Source: Mya arenaria (lineage: Eukaryota; Mollusca; Bivalvia; Myida; Myidae). Taken from it: a DNA stretch of 64,000 nucleotides. Position 1 is the first letter of the stretch, and each line of letters opens with the position of its first letter. Location of the stretch: NCBI RefSeq assembly GCF_026914265.1, contig NC_069124.1, positions 54,517,888 through 54,581,887 of the forward strand. Direction: 5' to 3'. Made by a program: the position numbers and the translations under genes. This document shows positions 37,166 to 50,035 of the stretch, in pieces. The notes beneath the pieces are model-generated. The model was given only the letters and a program-made list of their open reading frames with translations. It made no database searches and was not told the DNA's origin.

Positions 37166-37911
37166 GCATAAGATTGCATCTCTTAATTTTGCAGGAGCAA
37201 TTTCTATTCAAAGACTCGGTGCCAATCAACAAGTTATACCTCCTTATTAAGCATGCATGGAAATGCCACACAAATCTGAAACCCTTAATTATGCCAGTAT
37301 AAACAAACCACACCTTTTAAGCATGCCAATTAATATGAAAAACTGCTCGTAATAACTCACATTTCCCACTGCCCGGAACGGGACAATTTAATCAACATCA
37401 GTGTTTCTCTTCGGGCTAACGTAGCCAGTTTCTTGCTAATATAATGAACAAATTAATAAGTTTACTAGAATGATAAGTCCCATTTTTTCTACCACTGCGA
37501 TGTCAACCTGTCAAAATTTATACAATACAATGTCATTCCTGACAAATTTAATGTGAAGTAGTCGTTCACAAACATTTAAAACGTTTTATAAATTGACACG
37601 GCGAACATAACAAGGGTTACTCAGTTAAAGAAACAAAGAAACAATCACGATTTAAAGATGAATGCATGTTCCGTTCAGGCATCTATACACACTTTATTCG
37701 TCTGTTGCAATGTAAGTTCCGGGTTGAGACATACAGCTAGACTACACAATTTAAAAGCAAGCATAATATCATTTTCCATCTTCAATTATGCAAGCATAAG
37801 AAAGCTCCTCTCAGACGACTGCACCAAACCCAGTTCATCTTCTTGACCGAAGTATAAACAAATCATATTTATCATTTCTTTGGATCAATTCTTACCGACT
37901 GCTTCCGGCTC
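37166..37911. other. AT-rich sequence, nothing recognised
   Basis: No supported feature in this stretch. Confidence 0.4.
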
Positions 37912-38340
37912 ATGCTCAAGTTATTTCGACAGCCACATTGCAAACAATGTATATCGATAGAAACATTATGCTCAAGTCATATCGACAGCTACATCGCAAA
38001 CAATGAACATCGACAGAAACGTCATGCTCAAGTCATATCGACAGCTACATGGCAAACAATGAACATCGACAGAAACTTCATGCTCAAGTCATATCGACAG
38101 CTACATGGCAAACAATGAACATCGACAGAAACGTCATGCTCAAGTCATATCGACAGCTACATCGCAAACAATGAACATCGACAGAAACGTCATGCTCAAG
38201 TCATATCGACAGCTACATGGCAAACAATGAACATCGACAGAAACGTCATGCTCAAGTCATATCGACAGCTACATCGCAAACAATGTATATCGACAGAAAC
38301 ATCATGCTCAAGTCATATCGACAGCTACTTTGCAAACAAC
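37912..38340. repeat. Tandem repeat, 56-bp unit, about 7.7 copies
   Basis: The unit is ATGCTCAAGTCATATCGACA, then GCTACATCGCAAACAATGAA, then CATCGACAGAAACGTC. Starts recur exactly every 56 bp at 37912, 37968, 38024, 38080 and onward. The unit looks like a dimer of two related 28-bp halves, one of which seeds the next array. Confidence 0.93.
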
Positions 38341-41300
38341 TTATATAGACAGATACATAATGGACAAGTCAATCGACAGCTTTATGCAAACAACTCAAAT
38401 CAACAGTTGAATGTGAACAACTCATACAGACAGCTACATGTCAACAACTCATACATACAGATACATGTGAACAACTCATACAGACAGCTACATGTGAACA
38501 ACTCATACAGACAGCTACATGTGAACAACTCATACCGACAGCTACATGTGAACAACTCATACATACAGCTACATGTGAACAACTCATACATACAGCTACA
38601 TGTCAACAACTCATACAGACAGCTACATGTGAACAACTCATACATACAGCTACATGTGAACAACTCATACAGACAGCTACATGTGAACAACTCATACAGA
38701 CAGCTACATGTCAACAACTCATACATACAGCTACATGTGAACAACTCATACAGACAGCTACATGTGAACAACTCATACATACAGCTACATGTCAACAACT
38801 CATACAGACAGCTACATGTGAACAACTCATACATACAACTACATGTGAAGAACCCATACAGACAGCTACATGTGAACAACTCATACAGTCAGCTACATGT
38901 GAACAACTCATACAGACAGCTACATTTAACCAACGCATACAGACAGCTACATGTGAACAACTCATACATACAGCTACATGTGAACAACTCATACTGTCAG
39001 CTACATGTCAACAACTCATACATACAGCTACATGTCAACAACTCATACAGACAGCTACATGTCAACAACTCATACAGACAGCTACATGTCAACAACTCAT
39101 ACAGACAGCTACATGTGAACAACTCATACAGACAGCTACATGTGAACAATTCATACAGACAGCTACATGTGAACAATTCATACAGACAGCTACATGTGAA
39201 CAATTCATACAGACAGCTACATGTGAACAATTCATACAGACAGCTACATGTGAACAACTCATACAGACAGCTACATGTCAACAACTCATACAGACAGCTA
39301 CATGTCAACAACTCATACAGACAACTACATGTCAACAACTCATACAGACAACTACATGTCAACAACTCATACAGACAACTACATGTCAACAACTCATACA
39401 GACAACTACATGTCAACAACTCATACATACAACTACATGTCAACAACTCATACAGACAGCTACATGTCAACAACTCATACAGACAGCTACATGTCAACAA
39501 CTCATACAGACAGCTACATGTCAACAACTCATACAGACAGCTACATGTGAACAACTCATACAGACAGCTACATGTCAACAACTCATACATACAGCTACAT
39601 GTGAACAACTCATACAGACAGCTACATGTCAACAACTCATACAGACAGCTACATGTCAACAACTCATACAGACAGCTACATGTCAACAACTCATACATAC
39701 AGCTACATGTCAACAACTCATACATACAGCTACATGTCAACAACTCATACAGACAGCTACATGTCAACAACTCATACAGACAGCTACATGTGAACAACTC
39801 ATACAGACAGCTACATGTGAACAACTCATACAGACAGCTACATGTCAACAACTCATACAGACAGCTACATGTCAACAACTCATACAGACAGCTACATGTC
39901 AACAACTCATACAGACAGCTACATGTCAACAACTCATACAGACAGCTACATGTCAACAACTCATACAGACAGCTACATGTCAACAACTCATACAGACAGC
40001 TACATGTCAACAACTCATACAGACAGCTACATGTCAACAACTCATACAGACAGCTACATGTGAACAACTCATACAGACAGCTACATGTCAACAACTCATA
40101 CAGACAGCTACATGTCAACAACTCATACAGACAGCTACATGTCAACAACTCATACAGACAGCTACATGTGAACAACTCATACAGACAGCTACATGTGAAC
40201 AACTCATACAGACAGCTACATGTCAACAACTCATACAGACAGCTACATGTGAACAACTCATACAGACAGCTACATGTGAACAACTCATACAGACAGCTAC
40301 ATGTGAACAACTCATACATACAGCTACATGTCAACAACTCATACATACAGCTACATGTGAACAACTCATACAGACAGCTACATGTCAACAACTCATACAG
40401 ACAGCTACATGTCAACAACTCATACAGACAGCTACATGTCAACAACTCATACATACAGCTACATGTCAACAACTCATACATACAGCTACATGTCAACAAC
40501 TCATACAGACAGCTACATGTCAACAACTCATACAGACAGCTACATGTCAACAACTCATACAGACAGCTACATGTCAACAACTCATACAGACAGCTACATG
40601 TCAACAACTCATACAGACAGCTACATGTCAACAACTCATACAGACAGCTACATGTCAACAACTCATACAGACAGCTACATGTCAACAACTCATACAGACA
40701 GCTACATGTCAACAACTCATACAGACAGCTACATGTCAACAACTCATACAGACAGATACATATGACCAACTCATACAGACAGATACATGTCAACAACTCA
40801 TACAGACAGCTACATGTCAACAAATCATACAGACAGCTACATGTCAACAACTCATACAGACAGCTACATATGAACAACTCATACAGACAGCTACATGTGA
40901 ACAACTCATACAGACAGCTACATGTGAACAACTCATACAGACAGCTACATATGACCAACTCATACAGACAGCTACATGTCAACAACTCATACAGACAGCT
41001 ACATGTCAACAACTCATACAGACAGCTACATGTGAACAACTCATACAGACAGCTACATGTCAACAACTCATACAGACAGCTACATGTCAACAACTCATAC
41101 AGACAGTTACATGTGAACAACTCATACAGACAGCTACATGTGAACAACTCATACAGACAGCTACATGTGAACAACTCATACAGACAGCTACATGTCAACA
41201 ACTCATACAGACAGCTACATGTCAACAACTCATACAGACAGCTACATGTCAACAACTCATACAGACAGCTACATGTCAACAACTCATACAGACAGCTACA

Positions 41301-41470
41301 TGTCAACAACTCATACATACAACTACATGTCAACAACTCATACAGACAGCTACATGTCAACAACTCATACAGACAGCTACATGTCAACAACTCATACAGA
41401 CAGCTACATATGACCAACTCATACAGACAGCTTCATGTGAACAACTCATGCAGACAGCAACTCATATTTC
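38341..41470. repeat. Large minisatellite, 27-bp unit, about 113 copies
   Basis: The unit is CTCATACAGACAGCTACATG followed by TCAACAA. Variants are GTGAACAA for GTCAACAA and CATACATACAG for CATACAGACAG, clustered in blocks. It is regular from about 38412 to 41455, with degraded copies beyond. Because 27 is divisible by three and the unit has no stop in several frames, there is a 1086-codon + frame (NNSYRQLHV repeats) and an 806-codon - frame. I see no splice sites, promoter or non-repeat domain to make either a gene. Confidence 0.96.
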
Positions 41471-41699
41471 CAGCTACTTGTGAGTGACTCAAATTCACTG
41501 CTACATGTGAATGATTTTATACTGGCAGCTGTATGTGAACAATTAGATACATGTTAATAATTATATTAACAAACGCAGGATAATAATTCATATTGAATGT
41601 TACAACTTCAATTAAAACTTTTCATTTTATCAAAGTTTAATATTAACAACCCATATAAATGAGCACCTCCAAAATGATTCGCTTTAAGGACAACATATC
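41471..41699. other. Degraded array edge and AT-rich sequence
   Basis: Decayed words of the 27-bp unit (GCTACATGTGAATGA, CAGCTGTATGTGAACAA) fade out by about 41545. The rest is unremarkable. Confidence 0.5.
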
Positions 41700-42030
41700 T
41701 AGACAGCTCGGCCCTTTTTGGGGCCGAAATTCAGACCCATTACCCTCCTGAAAAAACATTTATTTTTCTCCTGCCCAGGGAATAAAATCCCCTTTAGTTT
41801 TTTTTTCAGAGCATTTACCTCTTGACATTGAGCAAATGTAGCAATTAAGTGCCATTCTGATTCATGAATATGTCGATAATTTTGTTGAATAATGGGTTTG
41901 AAAAGAAGTTGAACATTTTATTAATCATGTTAGAATTTTTCCCCCTTTTTGCCAAAAAGACGCTATTTTTCCCCTATAAACAGGCTCTGCCACTATTCCC
42001 TTAAAAGTAGTACAAAACACTGTTTAAACA
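41700..42030 (+). repeat. Interspersed repeat shared with 47030-47340, copy 1
   Basis: In the same order both copies contain GGCC.AAA, a CC.GCCCAGG-like word, AAGTGCCATTC..., TTCATGAATATG, GTTGAATAA and ATTCCCTTAAAAGT. Neither has a coding frame or clear inverted ends, so the class is unknown. They are about 75-80% alike by eye. Confidence 0.6.
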
Positions 42031-42843
42031 ACCCAATCAAGAGTAGGGGACGTAACTAGTCAAACTAAGAGAACAATAATCAGCAGCTATGACTGAGTGT
42101 TATGTACCTTCCTGCATAGTGGAGCATTATGATCGATAAAAAACAAAAACAGTGTCAGCAATTTTTTATTGAAATAACACTTTTGTCTGTCATGCAACAA
42201 ATTCATAGTTTCACAATAAATACTGAAATCAAGTTAGCTGTAGATTCATGGTGACGCTGCTATGAGTAAGTGTATTCTTCTGCTGAAGATTGAAATTATA
42301 TCCTCCATTTTAACAGTAGAATCTAAATAATCGACCAACAGTTAGAACAAACAAAAGCACCAAAAGAGGATGTCAAGGCTCATCTGTCTTTGTTTCAATT
42401 GAAAGGGGAATAACTCAAAATTTATTATTGCAAGAGTTAATTGACTTGCTTCATGTGTGTATTGACCCTGGCAACATGTGTACCATTTTTTTCATACATG
42501 GCAAAGGTCTTTGCATAATGATGGCACCAAGGCTATCACAAAACTTCTTTTCTTTAAAAAAAAAGACCAGCTAAAAATAAATTAAATGTATTGACAAACT
42601 CAGAAGTTAAAACACCAAATTTTAACAATATACCCGATACAGACATTTTAACAAAGTATGATATCTTTACAGTATGTGTTGTAAATGAGTTTTCCCTAAA
42701 TATCCTGAGCAAACAAAATAAACAAAACATCACACTAGTAAATCCGTTCCATCAAATGTAATTTCTTCATACAATCATCCTTAATTAAGTGAACTAAATC
42801 ACAATTTGACAATACATCAAACAATGGCACACATTTTTATACT
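42031..42843. other. Intergenic sequence downstream of pirin
   Basis: No exon or repeat is recognised in this stretch past the end of the pirin gene. Confidence 0.4.
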
Positions 42844-42844
42844 A

Positions 42845-42850
42845 TTTATT
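42845..42850 (-). promoter_or_regulatory. Polyadenylation signal for the distal pirin 3' end
   Basis: AATAAA on the - strand lies about 95 bases after the stop codon of the distal alternative last exon. This supports that exon being a genuine 3' end. Confidence 0.55.
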
Positions 42851-42943
42851 ATAATTAAAATCTCAATACGGTAAGTTAAAGTCTGTTACAGATGAAATAC
42901 ACTCTATTCTTGGAACCATTTTTTTACAATGTTTTTCCAGCAG

Positions 42944-43059
42944 TCACTCATATGCGACCCAAGAGTTCCAGGCGTGCGCGCCCTCGAAGCCGTTCCGCTG
43001 ATACGTGTAGTCACGCTCTGCTTCCTGTATCTCTTCCTCCGTGTTCATCGCCCAAGGAC
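42944..43059 (-). CDS. Pirin, distal alternative last exon (exon 7b)
   Basis: After acceptor TGTGTCAG it encodes (G)PWAMNTEEEIQEAERDYT...NGFEGAHAWNSWVAYE and a stop. It is joined in phase 1 to the exon at 44702-44768. It has the same length (116 nt) and phase as the proximal last exon and shares its pattern (MN..EEIQ.A..DY...RNGFE.A..W.S), which is the conserved C-terminus of pirin. It is richer in GC than the proximal version. Exon duplication with mutually exclusive or alternative use is the natural reading. Both have kept open frames and the NGFE.A core, which argues against simple decay. Confidence 0.8.
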
Positions 43060-43703
43060 CTGACACATATAAGGACTTCCAATGTGTGTTCTTATTTAAA
43101 TACCAGTAGTTGTACTTATTTCTACTGTCTATGAGCTGGCTGTAGACTAAATATTTCTAAACAATGTGCATGATATGTTACTGAAATATATGGATTAACG
43201 AAATGCATAGTAAAATATAAAATTATTGTTAGTTATCACAAGAGATTAAAAGTGCAACAGAGGAATGGCTTGGTGTAGGACGCCTTCATCTTGGTAAATC
43301 AAAACAGAAACAATTGACACAAATGATTGTTCATTTAACTGCTATCTAGTATAGTAAAAATAAATGAAGTAAGTATAAATATATGGGATATCTTTAAATC
43401 TTATAAACAGCAGTTTCTTAGCCTAGGCCAATCAGCAATTAATAGATTATTCTTATACCTTTTCATTTCATAAATGTTTTTAATTAGTTTTTTAATTCAA
43501 CATCCACAATAAACCTACAAAACATTAATTAAAACAGTAAAATAAATATAAGATCTTGAACATAACATACTTTTTAAATATCTTAAGTAAAACATAATTT
43601 TTTTTTAACTTTTTCATGAAAAGTATAGAAAGTAATAAAAGGTTATTTTTTTTAATGTATTATGCAATAGACACTTTCAAAAAAGTTTTCACAGGTAAAA
43701 TGT

Positions 43704-46700
43704 CTATCCCCTGCTAGCTCCAGACTGCCATTTATCAGCATTTTCAAAGCCGTTTCTGGCTGACCGATAGTCGTTTATGGCTTGCTGTATTTCCTGTTGT
43801 TCATTCATTACAAACGGGCCTGAAAAAAATACAGCTAATGTTAATTGTTTATAAAAAATGATACATTATATTTACCAACATAGGCTGTAAATGGCAGTCC
43901 AGTTTACCATTCATCATTCAAGCGCTATACAAGCGTGGCTATTTATCGTATTAACTAAAATGCTCTGAAACCAGGTTGTTAATTTATGCAATCAGAAAAG
44001 ATGGCAAATTTAGCTACATTGTATTGGGTAACTTAATACAACCAAGGACCTTCATCTTGTTTTTACCAACCCAACATCATATCTAATTGAGATTGCTGTA
44101 TAGATAGATTATACTAATTTCTTCTAGCTCTATTGTGACGATACTATAAACAGATAGCATGATCACTCTCAAACTCATTTGATGGGTAGGTACCAGTACT
44201 GATATCCATTTTAAGAGGTGTTGAGAAAGAACCCCAGGGTTGTATACAATCACAACCTGAGTCTGAGTTTGAGGGGCAGGCTCAGAAAAGCTAAATTCTA
44301 ATTTTGTTGTAAAAATTCTAATAAAGGAGCTGGTAAAAAATGATGCATGTATTTCAAATTATCTGTTCCATAATCAGGCCCACATCTTGTGCAAAATAAT
44401 TTTATTAGGGATATTTTAAAATATTTAAGAATTCAATTTTCTGAGCCTGAGTCTGAAACTCGGACTCAATACAATAGTGAATTCGGACCCTGGTAGATCT
44501 CGAATGCACAACCTCTATGATGAGTGGCTGACACCTGTACCACGAGACTACTTTCACCCTTTTCCCAGCTTGTAATCTGCACATTATAAAAAAAACTAAA
44601 GTGATGGGGCAAACTTAGTCATGTGAAACAAATCATAGTTAGAATTGGGTTAATTTTATGTCAAACACATTTCTGTGAAGGAAAACATAAAGCTGCCTTA
44701 CCATACTGTACAATTGGTTCACCTAGTGGCTGCCCTGCTATCATCACAAAATGGCACACTGCACCTCCCTGCACAAGTAGTTAAAAAGTTGGATGGATAC
44801 ATTTTCAAATACTTTTTTTTGGTCAACATTGGTTTATAGTTTACACCTTTAAATATATATATATACATATATATATACTTTATACTAATTTATTTAAGCT
44901 CAATTGTAAAGACAGCTGAGAGCTGATATGACTCAACCTGGCTCCAATATCACGAAAATACTTAAGTCATATCTCAATCTCAATCCAACTCATTTTACCA
45001 CATAAAGGCATAGTATAATTCAAAATTTTGCATGTTTTTATGCTCTTTGAAAATCTGCTTTCTCATAAAATGTGTTTTGAAAGAGTTTTCAATATTTCAA
45101 AGAAAACTTATTCTAGATGAAAAATATACATGAGTAATTGTTAAAGGGCAATGAATGGTAGCAAATTTTTGGCTGTAGAATATTTTCGATTGGAATCTAT
45201 ACCAAAGGTTTTAATCAACGTATTCAATGATAGAACGTGGTTTAATTTTTTTTTAAAACATCTATATGTGTCAATTAATTTTAATGTTCTACAGTAAAAT
45301 TAGTTGAGTTAAAGTTTGAGATTTGACTCGAGTATTTTCATGATATTGGGACCAGGAGTCTGTTTCTTGGGCAGAAATCAGTACTATGTCCTTTTGAAGC
45401 CATGAGAAGATAGCCCTTTTGGGGATTGAACCCACAACCGTTTTGGTGAGAGGTGACCACCTTAAACACTTGACCACTCTCAACTTTATGAATGGCTTTG
45501 GCAACATTGATATCTTGATATAAAACCACACTATTAAGAAGAAACAAAATCCCTATTCTGCTTGCACTCACATCATTTTTGACTTGTATGGAGTTCCCTG
45601 GTCCCATCACCAGTGTGTGGTGGGCTGGTCCTTTCTTGGCCTGTCCATCTGGACCTGTCAGGAGAATGTATGTACCGGTACATAATAGTGAAATATATAA
45701 AGACGAGAATACAATGCTTGTTATGGTCAATAAACTTCTAAGGTCACATTTAGCATGATTTGTTTTTGGAGGGGTTGGGGCACTCACATACTGTACATAA
45801 GTAAATACCAGAGTGACTTGACAATAAATATGTAGTTGCCTTCATGATGGAATTTAAATCAAAAGTTAACGAAAACAGGATATGTAAAAATAAAATATGT
45901 ATATTTTCATTCACACAGAAAACCGTATGGATTTATGTCATAAGCCTTATTTGATAACAGAAAGACTGTGCTAATAACAAATTCAAAATACATTTCCCCA
46001 TCATGTCACTGACCGAACATGGCTGACCCTGATAGGATGTACACAAATCCCGTCCAGCCCTCATGCACATTTTGTACAAGGGTGGCCCCCTTTTCCAGCT
46101 TGAAGTCCAGATACATGGTCGGGGTCCGGGTTTTCACTGGAGACTGTAAATTGATAAAACACAAACATTCAATGCAATATAAAGATGATAGACACATTAT
46201 GAGCTTGGTTCCCTTCTCAATTTTAAAGTAAAGTACATGGTCAGGGTGCAAGTGAACACTTGAGATTAGAAAATGGAGTTACATTAACATGATATCATCT
46301 TAGTAAAACCGTTATTTTCTGGTGATACACTTGTAATAACATAACTAAAAAGAACTAGAGCTATCTTCTTCGAAAATAAAATTATCCTGATATCCCAGTA
46401 CGGACAGTGCAAGGTGACTTCTATATAGCCCCCATTACCACCAAGTGGTGGGGATATAAAAACAAATTTACTGTAGAGAAGTAAAAAATTCAGTATTAGT
46501 CGGTTATACCTTGATCCCCAGAGATTCCCCTGCAATGACCTTGACAGTGACCCCATCTTTTGTTGTCCTCGGAATGTCCTTATCAAGCAGCTCCTGGTAG
46601 TCGGGCTTTGTCATCTTGTTTTGGCGACTGAGGTTCACCCACAGTTGGAGCCCATGGGCTAGCCCCTCCCCCTCCGGCATTTCACAGTGCAGGATTCCCC

Positions 46701-48918
46701 GGCCAGCTGTCATCCACTAAAAGGTAAATAGGTCAGGTAATCGTTTATAACAATCATCAATACATGTTTATACATTTATAATCTAAAATAATTGAGCATT
46801 TTTTGCAAAAATTGTGCATTGTACATTTTCCTTGTTAATTAATTACAGGTGTAAAGAAATTTCAAGAAATAATCTACCTTCTTGCATACCGTTATAAAAA
46901 CATAAATTACATTAACAAGACCTATTAAATCATTTGGTGTTTGATAATTATATTAAAGAACCATTGTAAAGAAATGAAGTGTTTGTGTAAACAATACAGA
47001 AACTGCACCTCTTAAATGTATTTACATTCCAGTGTGTGTTTTAACGCCCCTATTTGTGGCCAAAAATTTGCCCCATTCCCCAGCTGAAAAAGCATATATT
47101 TTTGCCCTACCCAGGAAAAAAAATCCACTGAAAAATGATTAATTACTTTTATTTTAGGAACACTGACCCCTTAACATTTATCAATAAAGTGCCATTCATG
47201 AATATGCGGATAGGATTTGTTGAATAAAAAGTACGAAAACAATGTAAGTATTTTCCCCTTTTAAAAAGGCTTTTTTCTAAATTGACGCCAATTGGCCCAG
47301 ACACCATTCCCTTAAAAGTGGAAAAAAACACTGAACTAAGATAAAAACAAGAGCTGTCACAGTATGTGACAAATGCACCTGAACGTGACATTCACCTATG
47401 AACAAGGTAAGTACATGAAAAGTTGATCTTGCTTTTATTTGTCAAATACATATGGCAAGTCATTTTAAATTGCCTCTGAACATAAAAAATTCCACCCATA
47501 CTTGACAACCTACACTCTTATGTCCTTATATTCAGCATTCCATTGTGAATAAACACTAAGTGTATCTTTCACCTTAGAGGTAGGGACATGGGTCTTGCAC
47601 GTAACACGTCGTCTTGGTATGTCAAACACATGCAGAAAAGTTTTTTTTAAATCTGTCCATACAAGAGAAAGTTACAGCCTGGACAAAACAACCTATACTC
47701 TATGTACTTATATGCAGCATTTCATTGGGAATAAATACTAAGTGTGACCTTGACCTTAGAGGTAGGGACACGTGTCTTGCACGCGACACGTTTCTTGGTA
47801 TGTTGAACACATGTGGCAAGTTATTTTAAAATATGTCCATACTAGAGAAAGTTACAGCCCGGACACGATTTATTGAGCCGGACGCACGGACAGACGGACG
47901 GACTGAAGGTGCGATTTTAACATGCCCACCTTCGGGGGCATATAAACACATGTTAGAATTTGAAAATCAAGCTTACTTGCAGGTCACCGGGGTTGATGAT
48001 TCCTTTGTGTCCACAGAAATCTTCGTGCCTAAACGATCCACCGAGCATGTAAGTGACCGTCTCAAACCCTCTGTGTGGATGGTCAGGGAATCCAGCCGGC
48101 TTTTTCACCTTAAACTCATCTAACATGAGGAAAGGGTCAAGATTTTTCAATTGAGATGAGCCGATACTCCGACGTACACGAGCCCCCATACCTTCATCTT
48201 GCTCGCGGCTTTCAACAATGTTCTCGATTGTTCTTGACATGATGTTTTTATCTGTTTTGTCAAATTTGTTTGAATTAAAGTTGAGTCCACTGTTGTATTT
48301 CTGTTCACCTTGCGTCTTCTGTTCTTCACATTCAGAGTCTCCTTTGCTGCAGAATCGTGCCGGATTGATGTCACATGATGAGAGAAGTTGTGGAATTGTC
48401 AAGAATGTAAAGCATTTGAAATACAGTCTGTTTCTGGAAACAAAGCAATTGTGTTAAATGTTTAGTTATGATTAAACAAAAAAATGTATCAATTAACATT
48501 TAAAGGTTAACTCAAATGATCAGTAATTATTTTGAAACATTACTGTACATTAATGTTATTCTGCTAGACTACTTATATACACACACCTAAGCATTAAATC
48601 CTGTAATTAATAAAAATGCAAAATAATTAGAACAGTTCGTTATATATAACGACTTTCTAGGACTGAGTTGTAAAACATTACTGGGTTACATGTATATTTA
48701 GAGTCACTATAAACAGAAATGTAGGACAGGTGTTCTGATTTTCAATCTACATACATGTATTAGTTGTGTTTTTTTAGTATTGGGTGACAACTAATTTATT
48801 TTTTGCAACAGATTCCCAATATATAAGACCTAAAATAAATAAAAGAAATACTCTCGAATTAGGCTTCGAACAGACATAAACTACGAAGCAAAATGTTGTT
48901 TATTTACCTGCAAATCAT
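43704..48918 (-). CDS. PIR: Pirin, complete gene (seven coding exons, proximal last exon)
   Basis: The - strand exons are 48908-48918, 47977-48433, 46510-46716, 46014-46143, 45572-45654, 44702-44768 and 43704-43819. All are bounded by GT-AG sites and in consistent phase, totalling 1071 nt or 356 residues. Pirins are iron-binding double cupins in the nucleus; human pirin modulates NF-kappaB and some have quercetinase activity. Conserved blocks are ARVRRSIGSSQLKNLDPFL, FPDHPHRGFETVTY, EDFCGHKG, GDLQWMTAGRGILHCEMPEG and GPFVMN. The four metal ligands are present: His and His in HPHRG, then His and Glu in ILHCEM. Human pirin is 290 residues. Here the canonical start corresponds to MSRTIENIV, and about 55 extra residues precede it if the 11-nt exon (MIC plus AG) is used. 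The extension is rich in F, L, S, R and K at first (MICRNRLYFKCFTFLTI), a possible organelle-targeting sequence. Introns carry several short repeats. A second last exon lies downstream. Confidence 0.93.
44257..44468. mobile_element. Short inverted-repeat element in the last pirin intron
   Basis: The left GAGTCTGAGTTTGAGGGGCA GGCTCAGAAAA is matched by the inverted right GAGTCCGAGTTTCAGACTCA GGCTCAGAAAA. The AT-rich core has no coding. This is a MITE of unknown class. Confidence 0.6.
44940..45353. mobile_element. MITE, GGCTCCAATATCAC family, copy 1 (414 bp)
   Basis: The left end GGCTCCAATATCACGAAAAT and inverted right end GGTCCCAATATCATGAAAAT match for about 60 bp. It lies in the pirin intron between the exons at 45572 and 44768. 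A second copy is at 55694. Confidence 0.75.
47030..47340 (+). repeat. Interspersed repeat shared with 41700-42030, copy 2
   Basis: It has the same ordered words as copy 1 (AAGTGCCATTCATGAATATG, TTGTTGAATAAAA, CATTCCCTTAAAAGTG). It lies in the large pirin intron between exons 2 and 3. Confidence 0.6.
47345..47945 (+). repeat. Bivalve ACAAGAGCTGTCAC interspersed repeat
   Basis: It begins AAACAAGAGCTGTCACAGTA and ends with a GGACGCACGGACAGACGGAC block, then TTCGGGGGCATATAAAC. Two internal units of about 190 bp share ACCTTAGAGGTAGGGACA, GTCTTGCACG.GACACGT and AGAGAAAGTTACAGCC. I recognise this arrangement from many bivalve sequences and infer a non-autonomous transposon. A shorter element with similar ends lies near 46350-46460. 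It is intronic in pirin. Confidence 0.7.
48434..48907 (-). other. Pirin intron 1
   Basis: This AT-rich intron separates the 11-nt first coding exon (donor GTAAAT) from exon 2 (acceptor TTTCCAG). Part of it (TAGGACAGGTGTTCTGATTT near 48722) is duplicated near 53170. Confidence 0.6.
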
Positions 48919-50035
48919 GGTCGGCCCAGTTGTCTATCCTAAATTATGATCGGACCTGCTTGAGGCCATCAGAATTATTAATGTCGTTCATCTTTGTCGT
49001 GATATTTTTTTTTACTTTTATGTTATAAAAGGAAAGGCAATATTACTATATTATAGTATATTCCATACTTTTTTAGGAGTCTATCATGAACTATTTTAAT
49101 GCAACGTTTATAAATACGTTGAAACTGTTGTCTATCACAGATTATTTAGCTTGACGAATAGGCTATTGAGCAAACAGATTTTAGGCTTAAAAGTATCACG
49201 TTTATGAAACTGTTGTCCGCATCTCAATAATATGTACCTTTTAATACGAAGTTGTTAGTGTCTATCAAAGAAATATTTTAATTGATATTTATGTATGCCA
49301 TACAAAAATAACCCTATCATATACCATTTCTTTTATGGACATTTGAAGGTACATATTAACAAAATCAATTGATATATTTAAATTTTTGCATCAAATATGT
49401 TCTTTGATAATATAAAGAAAAGTACATTGATCAAACAAGTGTAAGTGAGAAAGAAAAAGAATTGGCTTCAATTGCCAATCAATAATTTCTGCTCACAGTC
49501 TGCAGTCTATCACAGATCAATGAGCAATTGCAATGACCAACAGTTAACACAAACGCTTCCGTGAAAGGGGGGATGGCACACCCGGCACATGCCCCATCAC
49601 TAAAGTCTTCAAAGTTTGCATTCTATCTCAAAGGAGTGGAAATTAATAAACTACACCTTTCAAATGCCATCATGTGCAGGCGATGTGAACTCATAAAAAC
49701 AACAAATTCAAACAGCGCAACTTCCTTTGATTATGTCCTCTTGATGTTTCTTCATCCGTATATAAACAACAGTTTCCACGTCTTCCAACAATTTCCAATA
49801 CTGGTGAAAATGTATCCATCATCCGTGTGATATTTGTTGAAAACAAGAAAAGCATACATGCCATAAAACTGAGAAAAAAGTTGATTTTCTCCAGTCTTGT
49901 AGCAGAACGCAATCCTTGAACATGTGCAAGATATGCCATGAAGTCAATATCCCCACTACTTGAAGGCCACTGATGTGTTATGTTCACTTGTATGTCTTTC
50001 TGATTTCTTCACAAATTGCTTACGTCTAGCGGACC
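48919..50035. other. Sequence upstream of pirin, promoter region likely
   Basis: The pirin transcription start should lie just above 48918, but no TATA box or CpG island stands out. Copies of the TGTCTATCA motif begin here (about 49080, 49132, 49260, 49504). A - strand frame at 49691-49987 has no recognised family. Confidence 0.35.

Noticed and set aside
38227-41487. A 1086-codon + strand frame and an 806-codon - strand frame
   Set aside because: Both are translations of a 27-bp tandem repeat with no stop codon in the unit. There is no non-repeat domain, splice context or signal sequence, so I list the DNA repeat instead.
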